Of a stretch of 64,000 nt of DNA, positions 1 through 8,839 are shown one piece after another. A program made the position numbers and the translations under genes. The notes below the pieces were generated by a model. It saw only the letters and a program-made list of their open reading frames with translations. It searched no databases and was not told the origin of the DNA. The DNA lies in NCBI GenBank assembly GCA_026225235.1, contig JAMFSK010000028.1, forward strand, positions 87,763 to 151,762, written 5' to 3'. This DNA is from Burkholderiales bacterium (GTDB lineage Bacteria; Pseudomonadota; Gammaproteobacteria; Burkholderiales; Burkholderiaceae). The stretch's first letter is position 1; every line of letters starts with the position of its first letter.

Positions 1-105
1 AGCATCCTCGGCAGCGGTGAAGTCGCCTTGATCCTCGACGTACCCGTGTTATTGCAGCAAATCCAGTTGTCCACTAGCGCTTTGAGTACGGCCGAACGTC
101 GGTGA
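1..105 (+). CDS. cheA: Chemotaxis histidine kinase CheA, C-terminal end (partial)
   Basis: Frame 1 is open from the window edge and ends in TGA at 103-105, giving 34 residues. The stretch GSGEVALILDV (residues 4-14) matches the end of the CheW-like regulatory domain of CheA, where GDGRVALILDV is typical. Only the tail is present, so no kinase motif can be checked. It lies 83 bp before an MCP gene and in line with cheW, cheR and cheB, which supports CheA over a stand-alone CheW protein. CheA phosphorylates the response regulators CheY and CheB at the receptor array. Confidence 0.75.
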   Translation, partial: SILGSGEVALILDVPVLLQQIQLSTSALSTAERR

Positions 106-188
106 TACCCGTCCCATGTTCGATATTTTCAACGACACCGGCTTACGCGAATCGACGCAGCTGCCAGTCTTGACTTCTAGGAATCGCG

Positions 189-1850
189 ATGTTTAAAAAC
201 ATGAAACTGGCGACCAAGCTCTTCGGCTCTTTTGTCGTCGTGCTGGTCCTGATGGCCGGCCTCGGTGGCTATGCCATTTCACAACTCGGCACCGTCAATG
301 GTGCGGCGTCCGAACTCGCGAACGACTGGCTGCCAAGCGTGGCGAGTATCGTCGAAGCGAAGTCGACGATCCACCATCTGCGTGTGCTCGAATATGAACG
401 CATGGCCGCTACCGAGCCGGCCGATCTGGCTCGCGTCGAGAAGGACCTTGAGCAGGGGATGGTGGATCTGCGCGAGTCGGAGGAGAAGTTCGCAAGCCTG
501 CTGAGTTCGGATCAGGAGAAGCAAAGCTTCGAGGCTTACAAGGTCGAGCGCGATGCCTTCATTGCCGATCACAAGAAGTTCCTTGAGTTGGTGGATGCCG
601 GCAAGAATGCCGACGCGCTCACGCTGCTCAACGGCGAATCGCTGCAGCGCTATGAAGCCCTGCGTAGCCTGACGAAGAAGATCGGCAATACCGAAATCGA
701 GGGAGGCGCCAAGGCGTCCGCCGAGGCCGCACTGGTCTATGAGGCCGCACGCCGCTGGACCATGGTTGCAATCGCGGTCTGCACGGTGCTCGCCTTGCTG
801 ATGGCCTTCGCCATCACGCGGGGTATAACCGGTCCCCTGCGGCGTGCCCTGGATATCGCACGGCGCTTGTCCACCGGCGACCTGACGATGGAAATCGAAG
901 TCGATAGCAAGGACGAGACGGGCCAACTGCTGCAGGCTATGCGCGATATGGTCAACAAGCTCTCGCAGGTCGTTACCGATGTGCAGGGCGGGGCAGAAGC
1001 CCTCGCGGGCGCTTCGGAAGAAGTCAGTGCGACGGCGCAGTCGCTCTCGCAGGCATCGAGCGAGCAAGCGGCCAGCGTAGAAGAAACGAGTGCATCGATG
1101 GAACAGATGACCGCTTCCATTGCACAGAACACCGAAAACGCGCGGATGACCGATGGCATGGCGACCAAGGCCGCCACCGAGGCCGCTGAAGGCGGCGACG
1201 CCGTCAAGGCGACGGTCCTGGCGATGACGCAGATCGCCCAGAAGATCGGCATCATCGACGACATCGCTTACCAGACCAACCTGCTCGCGCTGAATGCGGC
1301 CATCGAAGCCGCTCGCGCTGGCGAACACGGCAAGGGCTTCGCGGTCGTGGCAGCCGAAGTGCGCAAGCTGGCCGAGCGCAGTCAGGTCGCTGCGCAGGAG
1401 ATCAGCACGGTGGCAAGCTCGAGCGTGCAGCTCGCCGAAAAGGCCGGCATGTTGCTCGATGCAATCGTGCCGAACATCCGCAAGACTTCCGATCTGGTCC
1501 AGGAGATCACGGCGGCGTCCGAGGAACAATCGTCCGGCGTGGCCCAGATCAATGCAGCCGTGATGCAACTGAGCCAGACCACGCAGCAGAACGCATCGAG
1601 CTCCGAAGAGCTCGCGGCGACCGCCGAGGAGATGAGCGGCCAGGCTGAGCAACTGCAAAGCACCATGGGCTTCTTCAAGGTCAGCGACAACCCGGTGGTG
1701 CATAACCGCGTCAAACCGCAAGGCAAGGCGGCCGCGCCGAAGCGTCCGGCCGGCGGGGCACGTCGCGCAGCGGTCAGCCCGGGCTTCGCGGGCAGCATGG
1801 CCCTCGCCGGCAACGAAGCGCCAGACGAATCGCTGTTCACCCGCTTCTGA
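189..1850 (+). CDS. Methyl-accepting chemotaxis protein
   Basis: A 553-aa inner-membrane chemoreceptor. TM1 spans about residues 10-31, a periplasmic four-helix-bundle type sensor domain about 32-188, TM2 about 190-210, HAMP about 211-263, and the cytoplasmic signalling coiled coil follows. The highly conserved hairpin tip ([20 protein letters not shown], about 361-380) contacts CheA and CheW. The C-terminal half carries the usual [10 protein letters not shown] methylation-helix motif, but there is no C-terminal NWETF-type pentapeptide for docking CheR. AGGAA lies 6 nt before the ATG. The ligand cannot be read from sequence. It sits between cheA and cheW and is probably cotranscribed with them. 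Confidence 0.96.
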   Translation: MFKNMKLATKLFGSFVVVLVLMAGLGGYAISQLGTVNGAASELANDWLPSVASIVEAKSTIHHLRVLEYERMAATEPADLARVEKDLEQGMVDLRESEEKFASLLSSDQEKQSFEAYKVERDAFIADHKKFLELVDAGKNADALTLLNGESLQRYEALRSLTKKIGNTEIEGGAKASAEAALVYEAARRWTMVAIAVCTVLALLMAFAITRGITGPLRRALDIARRLSTGDLTMEIEVDSKDETGQLLQAMRDMVNKLSQVVTDVQGGAEALAGASEEVSATAQSLSQASSEQAASVEETSASMEQMTASIAQNTENARMTDGMATKAATEAAEGGDAVKATVLAMTQIAQKIGIIDDIAYQTNLLALNAAIEAARAGEHGKGFAVVAAEVRKLAERSQVAAQEISTVASSSVQLAEKAGMLLDAIVPNIRKTSDLVQEITAASEEQSSGVAQINAAVMQLSQTTQQNASSSEELAATAEEMSGQAEQLQSTMGFFKVSDNPVVHNRVKPQGKAAAPKRPAGGARRAAVSPGFAGSMALAGNEAPDESLFTRF

Positions 1851-1860
1851 GGAGCCTGCC

Positions 1861-2427
1861 ATGAACGCAGTGGTCCAGATGCCTTTGGGAGGCGGTCGGG
1901 CGATGTCTCAGCCGGCGGTGCTCGCCGCGCAGCATGTCGAACCGACTCAGTTTCTGACTTTCATGCTCGGCGGTGAGGTCTTTGCGATTGGGATTCTCGC
2001 GATCAAGGAGATTATTGAACACCGCAGCCCGACAGAAGTGCCGATGATGCCGACCTGCGTGCGCGGGGTGATCAATCTGCGTGGCGCGGTGGTGCCCGTG
2101 ATGGATCTGCTGGCGCGCTTCAACAAGCCGTCGAGCCCGATCACCAAGCGCAGTTGCATTGTGATTGTCGAAATGGCTCTTGGTGACGAGCGTCACGTGA
2201 TTGGCGTGGCAGTCGATGCGGTCAACGAGGTGCTGGAGATCGCGGCGGCGGATATCGAACCTGCGCCGACGTTCGGCGCCCGCATCCGTGGCGAATTTAT
2301 CCAGGGAATGGGCAAGGTCCGCGGCAAGTTCGTGATCCTGCTGGATGTGAATCGTGTGCTGTCGATCGATGAGCTCGCCGACCTTGCTGCATCCGCAACC
2401 GAGGAGGCGGCGGATCAGGGGGGCTAG
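1861..2427 (+). CDS. cheW: Chemotaxis coupling protein CheW
   Basis: A 188-aa cytoplasmic adaptor that links chemoreceptors to CheA. After an N-terminal extension of about 30 residues, the CheW beta-barrel fold runs from FLTFMLGGEVFAIGI through EIIEH, the conserved CVRGVINLRGAVVPVMDL core and GMGKVRGKFVILLDVNRVL near the end. GAGGAG is 6 nt before the ATG, and the gene starts 10 nt after the MCP stop, so translation is likely coupled. The extension and the Ala-rich C-terminus are longer than in E. coli CheW (167 aa) but are common in betaproteobacteria. Confidence 0.96.
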   Translation: MNAVVQMPLGGGRAMSQPAVLAAQHVEPTQFLTFMLGGEVFAIGILAIKEIIEHRSPTEVPMMPTCVRGVINLRGAVVPVMDLLARFNKPSSPITKRSCIVIVEMALGDERHVIGVAVDAVNEVLEIAAADIEPAPTFGARIRGEFIQGMGKVRGKFVILLDVNRVLSIDELADLAASATEEAADQGG

Positions 2428-2497
2428 TGCCTTGCGTCGCGCACGCGCAGACGTGTGTGGCGCATGGCGGCCCGCTCGCTCCCCACTCGCTTCAGAC

Positions 2498-3763
2498 ATG
2501 GACATGACTGCCTCACCTGTGATTTCGCGTGTCGCTTCGTTGCTCGTCGTCGACGACAGCGCGGTGCAACGCGAACACACCGTCTCGCTGTGTCGGGCGC
2601 TTGGCGTCCAGTTGATCTACGAGGCGCGCAGCGGGCAGGAAGCGCTCGACCTGTTCGCGATGCTCGTGCTGCGACCCGACCTGCTGATCGTCGACCTCGA
2701 AATGCCGGGCATGGACGGGATCGAACTGATCCAGAAGCTGCATCAGCGCGGCATCATGGTGCCGCTGATCGTAGCATCGGGACGCGAGACGGCCTTGATC
2801 CAGTCCGTCGAGGCGCTCGCGAGCAGCCTCGGCCTGCCTGTCCTGGGAGGCCTGCAGAAGCCGCTATGCATGCCGGACGTGCTGCGCGCGTTCGATCGCC
2901 TCGGTCACGTGGCGGAGGCAGCGCGCAGCGGCAGCGTGCACTTTGACCCCGAGACTGTCATCGACGCCGAGCGGCTGAGTCGGGCGATTGCGGACGGTGA
3001 AATCACGGTGCACTACCAGCCGAAGGTCGATATGCGCACCGGCATCGTCCGCGGTGTCGAGGCGCTGGCACGCTGGCATCAAGCCGAAGGCATTGTTGTG
3101 CGGCCGGATCGCTTTGTGGCATTGGCCGAGCGCGAGGGGCTGATCCATGAGCTCACGCTCGCGGTCATGGCACAGGCGCTGGCGCAGGCGGCTGAGTGGA
3201 ATGCGCGGGGGCTGCGTTTGTCGATGGCGATCAACTTGTCGCCGCACCTGCTTGACCGCCCTTCGCTGGTTGAAGAGATTCTTGCCCTGGTGACGCGCCA
3301 CGACCTGTCGCCCGAGCAGATTGTGCTGGAGATCACCGAGACCTCGGTGGTGGGGTATCTCGGCGCTGCGCTCGGGGTGCTTGCTCGGCTGCGACTCAAA
3401 GGCTTTGGCTTGTCGATCGACGACTATGGCACCGGATTTTCCTCGATGCAGCAGCTCGCGCGCATTCCATTCACCGAATTGAAGGTCGATCGTTCCTTCG
3501 TACATGGCGCGCATCAGCGCTCCAACTTGCGCGTGATCCTGCGCTCGGCGCTCGATATGGCCCGTCAGCTCAATCTCGTGACGGTGGCTGAAGGGATCGA
3601 GTTGATCGGTGACTGGCGATTGCTGCAGGAATTCGGCTGCAGCATCGGTCAGGGCTACCTGATCGCACGGCCGATGCCCGCCAGCCAGTTTCCGGTGTGG
3701 CTGAAGCGTCATCAGTCGGTTTTGCATGACTTGAGGTTTGTGGCGGACGAGCCCGGGCCGTAG
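2498..3763 (+). CDS. Response regulator with REC and EAL domains (c-di-GMP phosphodiesterase)
   Basis: A protein of about 421 aa from the ATG at 2498 (an ATG at 2504 is an alternative; neither has a clear SD). The frame stays open upstream to 2354, but that would overlap cheW and adds no domain. REC domain, about residues 15-130: VVDDS, phospho-Asp in IVDLEMPGMDG, and conserved Lys in LQKPL. The EAL domain covers about 160-410 and has all the expected catalytic features: EALARW, the Asn of AINLSP, EITETS, the DDYG pair, LKVDRSF and AEGIE, so it is probably active and hydrolyses c-di-GMP to pGpG. The architecture matches RocR/PvrR/VieA-type regulators. It lies inside the chemotaxis operon between cheW and cheR, so CheA is a plausible phosphodonor. 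Confidence 0.92.
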   Translation: MDMTASPVISRVASLLVVDDSAVQREHTVSLCRALGVQLIYEARSGQEALDLFAMLVLRPDLLIVDLEMPGMDGIELIQKLHQRGIMVPLIVASGRETALIQSVEALASSLGLPVLGGLQKPLCMPDVLRAFDRLGHVAEAARSGSVHFDPETVIDAERLSRAIADGEITVHYQPKVDMRTGIVRGVEALARWHQAEGIVVRPDRFVALAEREGLIHELTLAVMAQALAQAAEWNARGLRLSMAINLSPHLLDRPSLVEEILALVTRHDLSPEQIVLEITETSVVGYLGAALGVLARLRLKGFGLSIDDYGTGFSSMQQLARIPFTELKVDRSFVHGAHQRSNLRVILRSALDMARQLNLVTVAEGIELIGDWRLLQEFGCSIGQGYLIARPMPASQFPVWLKRHQSVLHDLRFVADEPGP

Positions 3764-3837
3764 GAGCGCGTGGGGCCGTTGCGGCCTCTTGCGCCAGGGT
3801 TTGAAATTTTCCCCGGGGTTCTTGAGCAGGACTGCGT

Positions 3838-4641
3838 ATGAGCACAATCACCGACGCTGAATTTGGCCGCTTTCAGCGCTTTATCCACGATGCGGCAGGC
3901 ATTGCGCTGACACCGGCCAAGAAGGCCATGGTGTCCGGCCGCCTGTCCAAACGGCTGCGCGAACTGCAGCTTGACAGCTTTACGGCGTACCTGGCGCTGC
4001 TCGACAGCGACAGGGAGAGCGGCGAGACACAGTTCGCAATCGACCTGCTCACCACCAACGAAACCTATTTCTTCCGCGAACCGAAACACTTCGAGTTGCT
4101 CGGTCGACTCGCGGACGCGTCCGCCACGCGCGCGCAACCGTTCCGGGTCTGGAGCGCCGCATCGTCGACCGGCGAGGAGTGCTACAGCATGGCGATGGTG
4201 CTGGCCGACCGCCTGGGGGGGGAGGCGAACTGGGAGGTGGTGGGCTCGGACATCAGTGCGCGGGTGTTGCAACGTGCCCGGTTCGGGCACTATCCGCTCT
4301 CGCGCGCGCAGCACATTCCCGCCGCCTATAAGAAGCGGTTCTGTCTGAAGGGCATGGGTGCGCATGAGGGCACGCTGCTGGTCGATCGGGAATTGCGCAA
4401 GCGTGTGGTCTTCTCGATGGTCAATCTCAACGCCGACCTGCCGCGCATGGTCCCGTTCGATGTGATCTTCCTGCGCAATGTCATGATCTATTTCAATGGC
4501 GACACCAAGCGTGAGGTCGTGGCGCGGGTTCTGTCGCTACTCAAGCCTGGCGGTTATTTCTGCATCGGACACTCGGAGAGTCTGCACGACGTCAACGCGT
4601 CGGTCGAGCAAGTTGCGCCATCGATTTACCGAAAACAATAA
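3838..4641 (+). CDS. cheR: Chemoreceptor glutamate methyltransferase CheR
   Basis: A 267-aa protein that transfers methyl groups from SAM to glutamates of chemoreceptors during adaptation. The N-terminal helical domain (about 1-70) is followed by the methyltransferase domain with [17 protein letters not shown], the SAM loop [15 protein letters not shown], and FLRNVMIYF near the C-terminus. All are hallmark CheR motifs. The length is normal. It follows the REC-EAL gene by 74 bp and precedes cheB by 13 bp, the usual cheR-cheB pairing. Confidence 0.97.
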   Translation: MSTITDAEFGRFQRFIHDAAGIALTPAKKAMVSGRLSKRLRELQLDSFTAYLALLDSDRESGETQFAIDLLTTNETYFFREPKHFELLGRLADASATRAQPFRVWSAASSTGEECYSMAMVLADRLGGEANWEVVGSDISARVLQRARFGHYPLSRAQHIPAAYKKRFCLKGMGAHEGTLLVDRELRKRVVFSMVNLNADLPRMVPFDVIFLRNVMIYFNGDTKREVVARVLSLLKPGGYFCIGHSESLHDVNASVEQVAPSIYRKQ

Positions 4642-4654
4642 GAGGGCGCCCGCC

Positions 4655-5728
4655 ATGAAGTCTATCAAAGTGATGGTTGTCGACGACTCCGCCGTAGTGC
4701 GGCAGGTCGTTGCCGGCCTGCTCGATGCGAGCCCCGACATTGAGGTCATCGCGGCGGTGGCTGATCCTTTGCTCGCGATCGAGCGACTCAAGCTGCAGTG
4801 GCCGGACGTCATCGTGCTCGATGTCGAGATGCCCCGTATGGATGGCCTGACTTTCCTGCGCAAGATCATGCAGGAGCGCCCGACTCCCGTCGTGATCTGC
4901 TCGACGTTGACCGAGAAAGGGGCGAAGACCACGCTCGAAGCCCTCGCCGCGGGTGCCGTCGCGATCATCACTAAACCGAAACTGGGTTTGAAACAATTCC
5001 TTCATGACTCGTCGAACGATCTCGTGTCGACCGTCCGGGGCGCGGCGCGCGCGAACGTGAGGCGTCTGGCGTTGCGGACCGGCGTGCCACTCGTCGCGCC
5101 GCCGCCCAAGAACACGGCCGACGTGATCCTGATGGCCCAGTCGGGCAAGGCGATGACGCAGACCACCGAGCGTCTGGTTGCAATCGGCACCTCGACGGGC
5201 GGAACGCAGGCGCTCGAGGAGGTGCTGACGGCGCTGCCGCGTGTCTCGCCCGGCATCGTGATCGTTCAGCACATGCCCGAGAAATTCACGGCAGCGTTTG
5301 CCGCCCGTCTCAACAGCCTTTGCGAGATCACGGTCAAGGAAGCGGAAAACAACGACCGCATCGTACCCGGGCAGGCGCTTATCGCACCGGGCGGCCGCCA
5401 TCTTCTGATCAAGCGAAGCGGTGCGCAATACTTTGTCGAAGTGCTCGACGGTCCCCTGGTGAACCGGCACCGACCGTCGGTCGACGTCATGTTCCGCTCC
5501 GCTGCGAAAAGCGCCGGCTCGAACGCGCTGGGTGTGATCATGACCGGTATGGGCGATGACGGCGCAGCCGGCTTGCTTGAAATGCGCACGGCTGGCGCGA
5601 GAACCGTGGCTCAGGACGAGGCGAGCTGCGTCGTGTTTGGCATGCCCAAGGAAGCGATCAAGCGAGGTGGGGTTGAACGGACCGTGGCGCTTAGCGCGAT
5701 GGCACAGGAGATTCTCAAACAGCAGTGA
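4655..5728 (+). CDS. cheB: Chemotaxis response regulator protein-glutamate methylesterase CheB
   Basis: A protein of 357 aa from the ATG at 4655. An in-frame opening back to 4496 lies inside cheR and is not real. The REC domain at the N-terminus has [10 protein letters not shown], phospho-Asp in [11 protein letters not shown] and the Lys of TKPK. The C-terminal methylesterase domain shows the Ser-His-Asp triad in [19 protein letters not shown] and [12 protein letters not shown]. It demethylates or deamidates chemoreceptors when phosphorylated by CheA and opposes CheR. It is the last gene of the chemotaxis operon and is followed by a strong terminator. No cheY, cheZ or cheD is seen in the window. 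Confidence 0.97.
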   Translation: MKSIKVMVVDDSAVVRQVVAGLLDASPDIEVIAAVADPLLAIERLKLQWPDVIVLDVEMPRMDGLTFLRKIMQERPTPVVICSTLTEKGAKTTLEALAAGAVAIITKPKLGLKQFLHDSSNDLVSTVRGAARANVRRLALRTGVPLVAPPPKNTADVILMAQSGKAMTQTTERLVAIGTSTGGTQALEEVLTALPRVSPGIVIVQHMPEKFTAAFAARLNSLCEITVKEAENNDRIVPGQALIAPGGRHLLIKRSGAQYFVEVLDGPLVNRHRPSVDVMFRSAAKSAGSNALGVIMTGMGDDGAAGLLEMRTAGARTVAQDEASCVVFGMPKEAIKRGGVERTVALSAMAQEILKQQ

Positions 5729-5736
5729 TCCATAAA

Positions 5737-5771
5737 AAAACGGCCCCGAACGCGATGTTCGGGGCCGTTTT
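5737..5771. terminator. Bidirectional Rho-independent terminator after cheB
   Basis: A perfect 15-bp inverted repeat, with arms AAAACGGCCCCGAAC (5737-5751) and its complement (5757-5771) around a 5-nt loop. It is flanked by an A-run on the left and a T-run on the right, so it can terminate both the plus-strand che operon and the convergent minus-strand permease gene. Confidence 0.93.
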
Positions 5772-5804
5772 AGCTTAGACAGGGTGAGACAAGGCAGGTC
5801 CGGT

Positions 5805-7241
5805 TCAGATCCCTTGCTGGCCTGCGATGCGGATCACTGTCGGGCGGAACACTTTGAGGCGCAGTGCCGGATAGCCGGCCAGGCAGACCACCAGCGTCGT
5901 GACGAATTCGACCGGCATGATGGCGCGCAGTAAGAAATGGGCGATCACAAACGCCGCGACCACCGTGATCACGCCAGCCCAATTGCACACATCAGGCTGG
6001 TCGGGCAAGGTGCCCAGGGCGCGCTGACGTGGCCGCACGATGAAATAGTCGGCGATGATCACCCCCGCAAAGGCCGTCGTGAGCACGCCGAGGATCGTGA
6101 TCCAGGCATTGACGAGCGAAAGGATCTGGCCGTAGAGCATCACCAGGCCGATCACGTTTGCCAGGATAACAAACGTCAGGCGGCCCGGGCGCCAGGAGCC
6201 GAGCGCATCGAACAGGTTCGACAGGGCGAGGGAAGCGCTGTAGGTATTGAGAACCTGTGCCTTGCTTTGCGCGAGCACCATGAGCACGGCGCCGAGGCCA
6301 CCCGAGAAGATGATGAAGGCAGCCGTCACGCTATCGGGGTTGGCCAGCGCGGCCTGTTGCGACGCTGCCTGCGACATGCCGGTGTGCTGGTAGAACTCGA
6401 CCAGCGCGGGCACACCCGCATACATTATGATGCCGCCCATGCCGAGCATGACGATATCCATGGCGATATTGCCAAGCAGCGCGGCGATGCCGATATCGCG
6501 TGAGCGACGGGCATAGCGGCCGATGTCCGCATCGACGAGCGCAAGCGCACCCGCTGATCCGATCAGTACGTTCACACAGAAGATGAACTTGCCGATGTCG
6601 CTCGTGGCCCCCATGCTCGCCAGCACTCCGGCGGGCCATTGCGGCGGGAACGACGTGAGCGCGCCAATCGTGTGACCCGTCTTGCTGACGACCGTGTACG
6701 AGATATAGACCAACACGACCAGAAACAGCGCGAGCATGACCGACGACACACGTGCCACGAGCGCGAAGCCGTAGGCGGTCAGCAGCACCCAGATGACACT
6801 CATCAGCCCGTAGACGATTATGCGCGTGAGCACGGTGTCGTCGAGATGGAAATAGAAGACGAAGCCACGGTAGAGCAGGGCGTTCTCGATAGCGAGAAAG
6901 CCGATGATCATGAAGCCGAAGATCAGCGACGAAATGATCGAGCCTTTATGGCCGAAACCGAAGTGCCGGGAGAGCACCGTGGACGACAGTCCCGAGCGGA
7001 AGGCGACGTGGCCGCAACCCCAGCCGAGCAGTGCGCCGACGACGGTCACCACGAGTCCGGCGAGGATGGCGATATGGAATCCCGCGACGAACGTCACGAG
7101 GGCGCCGAAGAACAGCTGGATCAGGCTGGTGACGATGCCCGCGGTACTCCATGACAAGGCGAGCCAGCTCTTGCGGTCGGCGGCTGGCACCGTTTCAAGG
7201 GCATGGTCCTCGATGGCTGCTTGGGTTGTACTACCGCTCAT
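5805..7241 (-). CDS. Purine-cytosine permease family protein (NCS1)
   Basis: A 478-aa polytopic inner-membrane transporter with about 12 hydrophobic segments and a short charged N-terminus. The pattern matches the CodB-like NCS1 family: an early Gly-rich segment (GALLGWGCGHVAF), the SGLSSTVLSRHFGFG loop and the NAWITILGVLTTAFAG segment late in the protein. NCS1 carriers import nucleobases or related compounds (cytosine, purines, hydantoins, thiamin precursors) by cation symport. The substrate cannot be assigned here because no catabolic genes are adjacent. AAGGAG sits 9 nt before the ATG. Its 3' end faces cheB and uses the shared terminator. Confidence 0.88.
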   Translation of the reverse strand: MSGSTTQAAIEDHALETVPAADRKSWLALSWSTAGIVTSLIQLFFGALVTFVAGFHIAILAGLVVTVVGALLGWGCGHVAFRSGLSSTVLSRHFGFGHKGSIISSLIFGFMIIGFLAIENALLYRGFVFYFHLDDTVLTRIIVYGLMSVIWVLLTAYGFALVARVSSVMLALFLVVLVYISYTVVSKTGHTIGALTSFPPQWPAGVLASMGATSDIGKFIFCVNVLIGSAGALALVDADIGRYARRSRDIGIAALLGNIAMDIVMLGMGGIIMYAGVPALVEFYQHTGMSQAASQQAALANPDSVTAAFIIFSGGLGAVLMVLAQSKAQVLNTYSASLALSNLFDALGSWRPGRLTFVILANVIGLVMLYGQILSLVNAWITILGVLTTAFAGVIIADYFIVRPRQRALGTLPDQPDVCNWAGVITVVAAFVIAHFLLRAIMPVEFVTTLVVCLAGYPALRLKVFRPTVIRIAGQQGI

Positions 7242-7662
7242 TGCATTCTCCTTATAGGCCCGTCATGCCGGTTCAGGTCGGTCGACCGGCTCGTGTCAGA
7301 TCATGTGACGCCAATATTCGGGTCACTAGCCAAAAAACGCCAGTCGCTCCAACCGGCTGGCCGGTAAGCGCAAACCCTTGATGCAAAGGGCGTTTGGGGC
7401 GGTGGGAGGGGCGGCGTGCTCAAGCGAGGACGGTAGGCGCGGTGGCCGGAGGCCGCAGACTTGGGTTCAGTGAACTGTGAGCAGCGACTGGTGACGAGTG
7501 ACCCCTGCGGGAATGCGGCTTGCAAAGCGGGTGTATCCCCCCGTGGCGTGTTAGCCCCAAGGTCCTGTCCGGCGTCGTGTTTTCATCGACAAGCCCTGGA
7601 CATCTCGGTGTCTGACGGTACGCCCGGGCACACATTTCCCTGACCTCTGCAAGGAATTCACG
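7242..7662. other. Intergenic region between divergent permease and catalase-like genes
   Basis: A 421-bp stretch with no convincing gene. It must hold the promoters of both flanking genes. Visible elements are a short palindrome CGGTCGACCG near 7280-7293 and an imperfect hairpin around 7371-7394 (CAAACCCTT facing AAAGGGCGTTTG). Short open frames here lack ribosome binding sites and coding character. Confidence 0.5.
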
Positions 7663-8769
7663 ATGTCGACCGCCCTGACGATTCAACCCTTGCGTTTCAA
7701 TTCTTCGTTCGAACAAGTGCCCGAAGACGAAGCCGAAACCATTCGCGAGCTTGTGGAGACCCTGCGCAGCATCATGGACATCACCTACAAGGACTACGGG
7801 CACGCAGTTCGCAGCGTTCACGCGAAAAGCCAGGGTCTGTTGCAAGGTGAGTTACAGGTTCTCGACGATCTGCCGCCGGAGTTGGCGCAGGGCGCATTCG
7901 CCCGTGCAGGTACGTTTCCCGTCGTGATGCGCTTTTCTACCAATCCGGGCGACATCCTGGACGACAGCGTGTCAACTCCGCGTGGTCTGGCCATCAAGAT
8001 CATCGGCGTCGAAGGCGAGCGCGAGCCAGGCAGCGAAGGACAGACAACGCAGGACTTCGTCATGCAGAACGCCCCGGCATTTGGCGCACCGACGCCGAAG
8101 AAATTTTTGGGCATGCTGAAGATGCTCGCCAAAACGACGGACAAGGCACCCGGTCTGAAGAAGGCTTTGTCCGCCGTGCTGCGAGGAACCGAAGCGGTGG
8201 TTGAGGCTGCTGGTGGTGAAAGCCCGACCTTGCGTAATCTCGGTGGACATCCCGAAACCCATATTCTTGGCGAGACCTTCTACACCATAGTGCCGTTTTT
8301 ATACGGCCCGTACTTCGTGAAGCTCAGCGTGGCGCCGGTCTCGCCGGAGCTCACCGCGCTGACCGATGCGCCGCTCAACGTGAACGGCAAGCCTGACGGC
8401 CTACGCGAGGCCGTCAACGAATTCTTTGCGAATGGCGGGGCGCAATGGGAAGTCCGGGTGCAACTGGCGACCGACCTGGAGAACATGCCGATCGAGGATG
8501 CATCGGCGGAGTGGCCTGAGGAGATCAGCGCGTATGTCCCTGTCGCCCGTATCCGCGTGATGCCGCAACCGGCATGGAGCGATTCGCGCGCTGCGGTGGT
8601 TGACGATCAACTCGCGTTCAGCCCCTGGCACTGCCTGAGTGCCCATCGCCCCCTGGGCGGACTGATGCGCTCGCGCAAACCCGCTTACGAGATGTCGTCG
8701 CAACTGCGCGGTGAGCGCAACGGATGCCCGATGCATGAACCTCGTGCACTCGACACATTGCCGAAGTGA
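7663..8769 (+). CDS. Catalase family (haem-dependent peroxidase-like) protein
   Basis: A 368-aa protein of the minimal catalase-like family rather than a full catalase (usually 480 aa or more). The distal-site region is recognisable: the likely catalytic His in RSVHAKSQG (about residue 50), then TFPVVMRFSTNPGDILDD and STPRGLAIKIIGVEGE, followed by TQDFVMQNAPAF and a C-terminal segment with ADQ-like HRPLGGLMRSRKPAYE. Such proteins bind haem and may act on peroxides. No signal peptide is seen, so it is probably cytoplasmic. AAGGA is 9 nt before the ATG. Activity toward H2O2 is not provable from sequence. Confidence 0.85.
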   Translation: MSTALTIQPLRFNSSFEQVPEDEAETIRELVETLRSIMDITYKDYGHAVRSVHAKSQGLLQGELQVLDDLPPELAQGAFARAGTFPVVMRFSTNPGDILDDSVSTPRGLAIKIIGVEGEREPGSEGQTTQDFVMQNAPAFGAPTPKKFLGMLKMLAKTTDKAPGLKKALSAVLRGTEAVVEAAGGESPTLRNLGGHPETHILGETFYTIVPFLYGPYFVKLSVAPVSPELTALTDAPLNVNGKPDGLREAVNEFFANGGAQWEVRVQLATDLENMPIEDASAEWPEEISAYVPVARIRVMPQPAWSDSRAAVVDDQLAFSPWHCLSAHRPLGGLMRSRKPAYEMSSQLRGERNGCPMHEPRALDTLPK

Positions 8770-8839
8770 TTGAGAGGGCGGGTACTTTGACCACAGGTTG
8801 TTGAAGTTGCACGCTCGGCAATACGCTCGTGGGCACTTA

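Noticed and set aside
279..1862. Long minus-strand open frame (527 codons) opposite the MCP gene
   Set aside because: It is the antisense shadow of a well-supported MCP gene; its translation is His/Arg-rich without any domain, which is typical of high-GC antisense frames.
2354..2497. Upstream extension of the REC-EAL frame overlapping cheW
   Set aside because: It would overlap the cheW 3' end by 74 nt, encodes an Arg-rich low-quality stretch and adds nothing to the REC domain.
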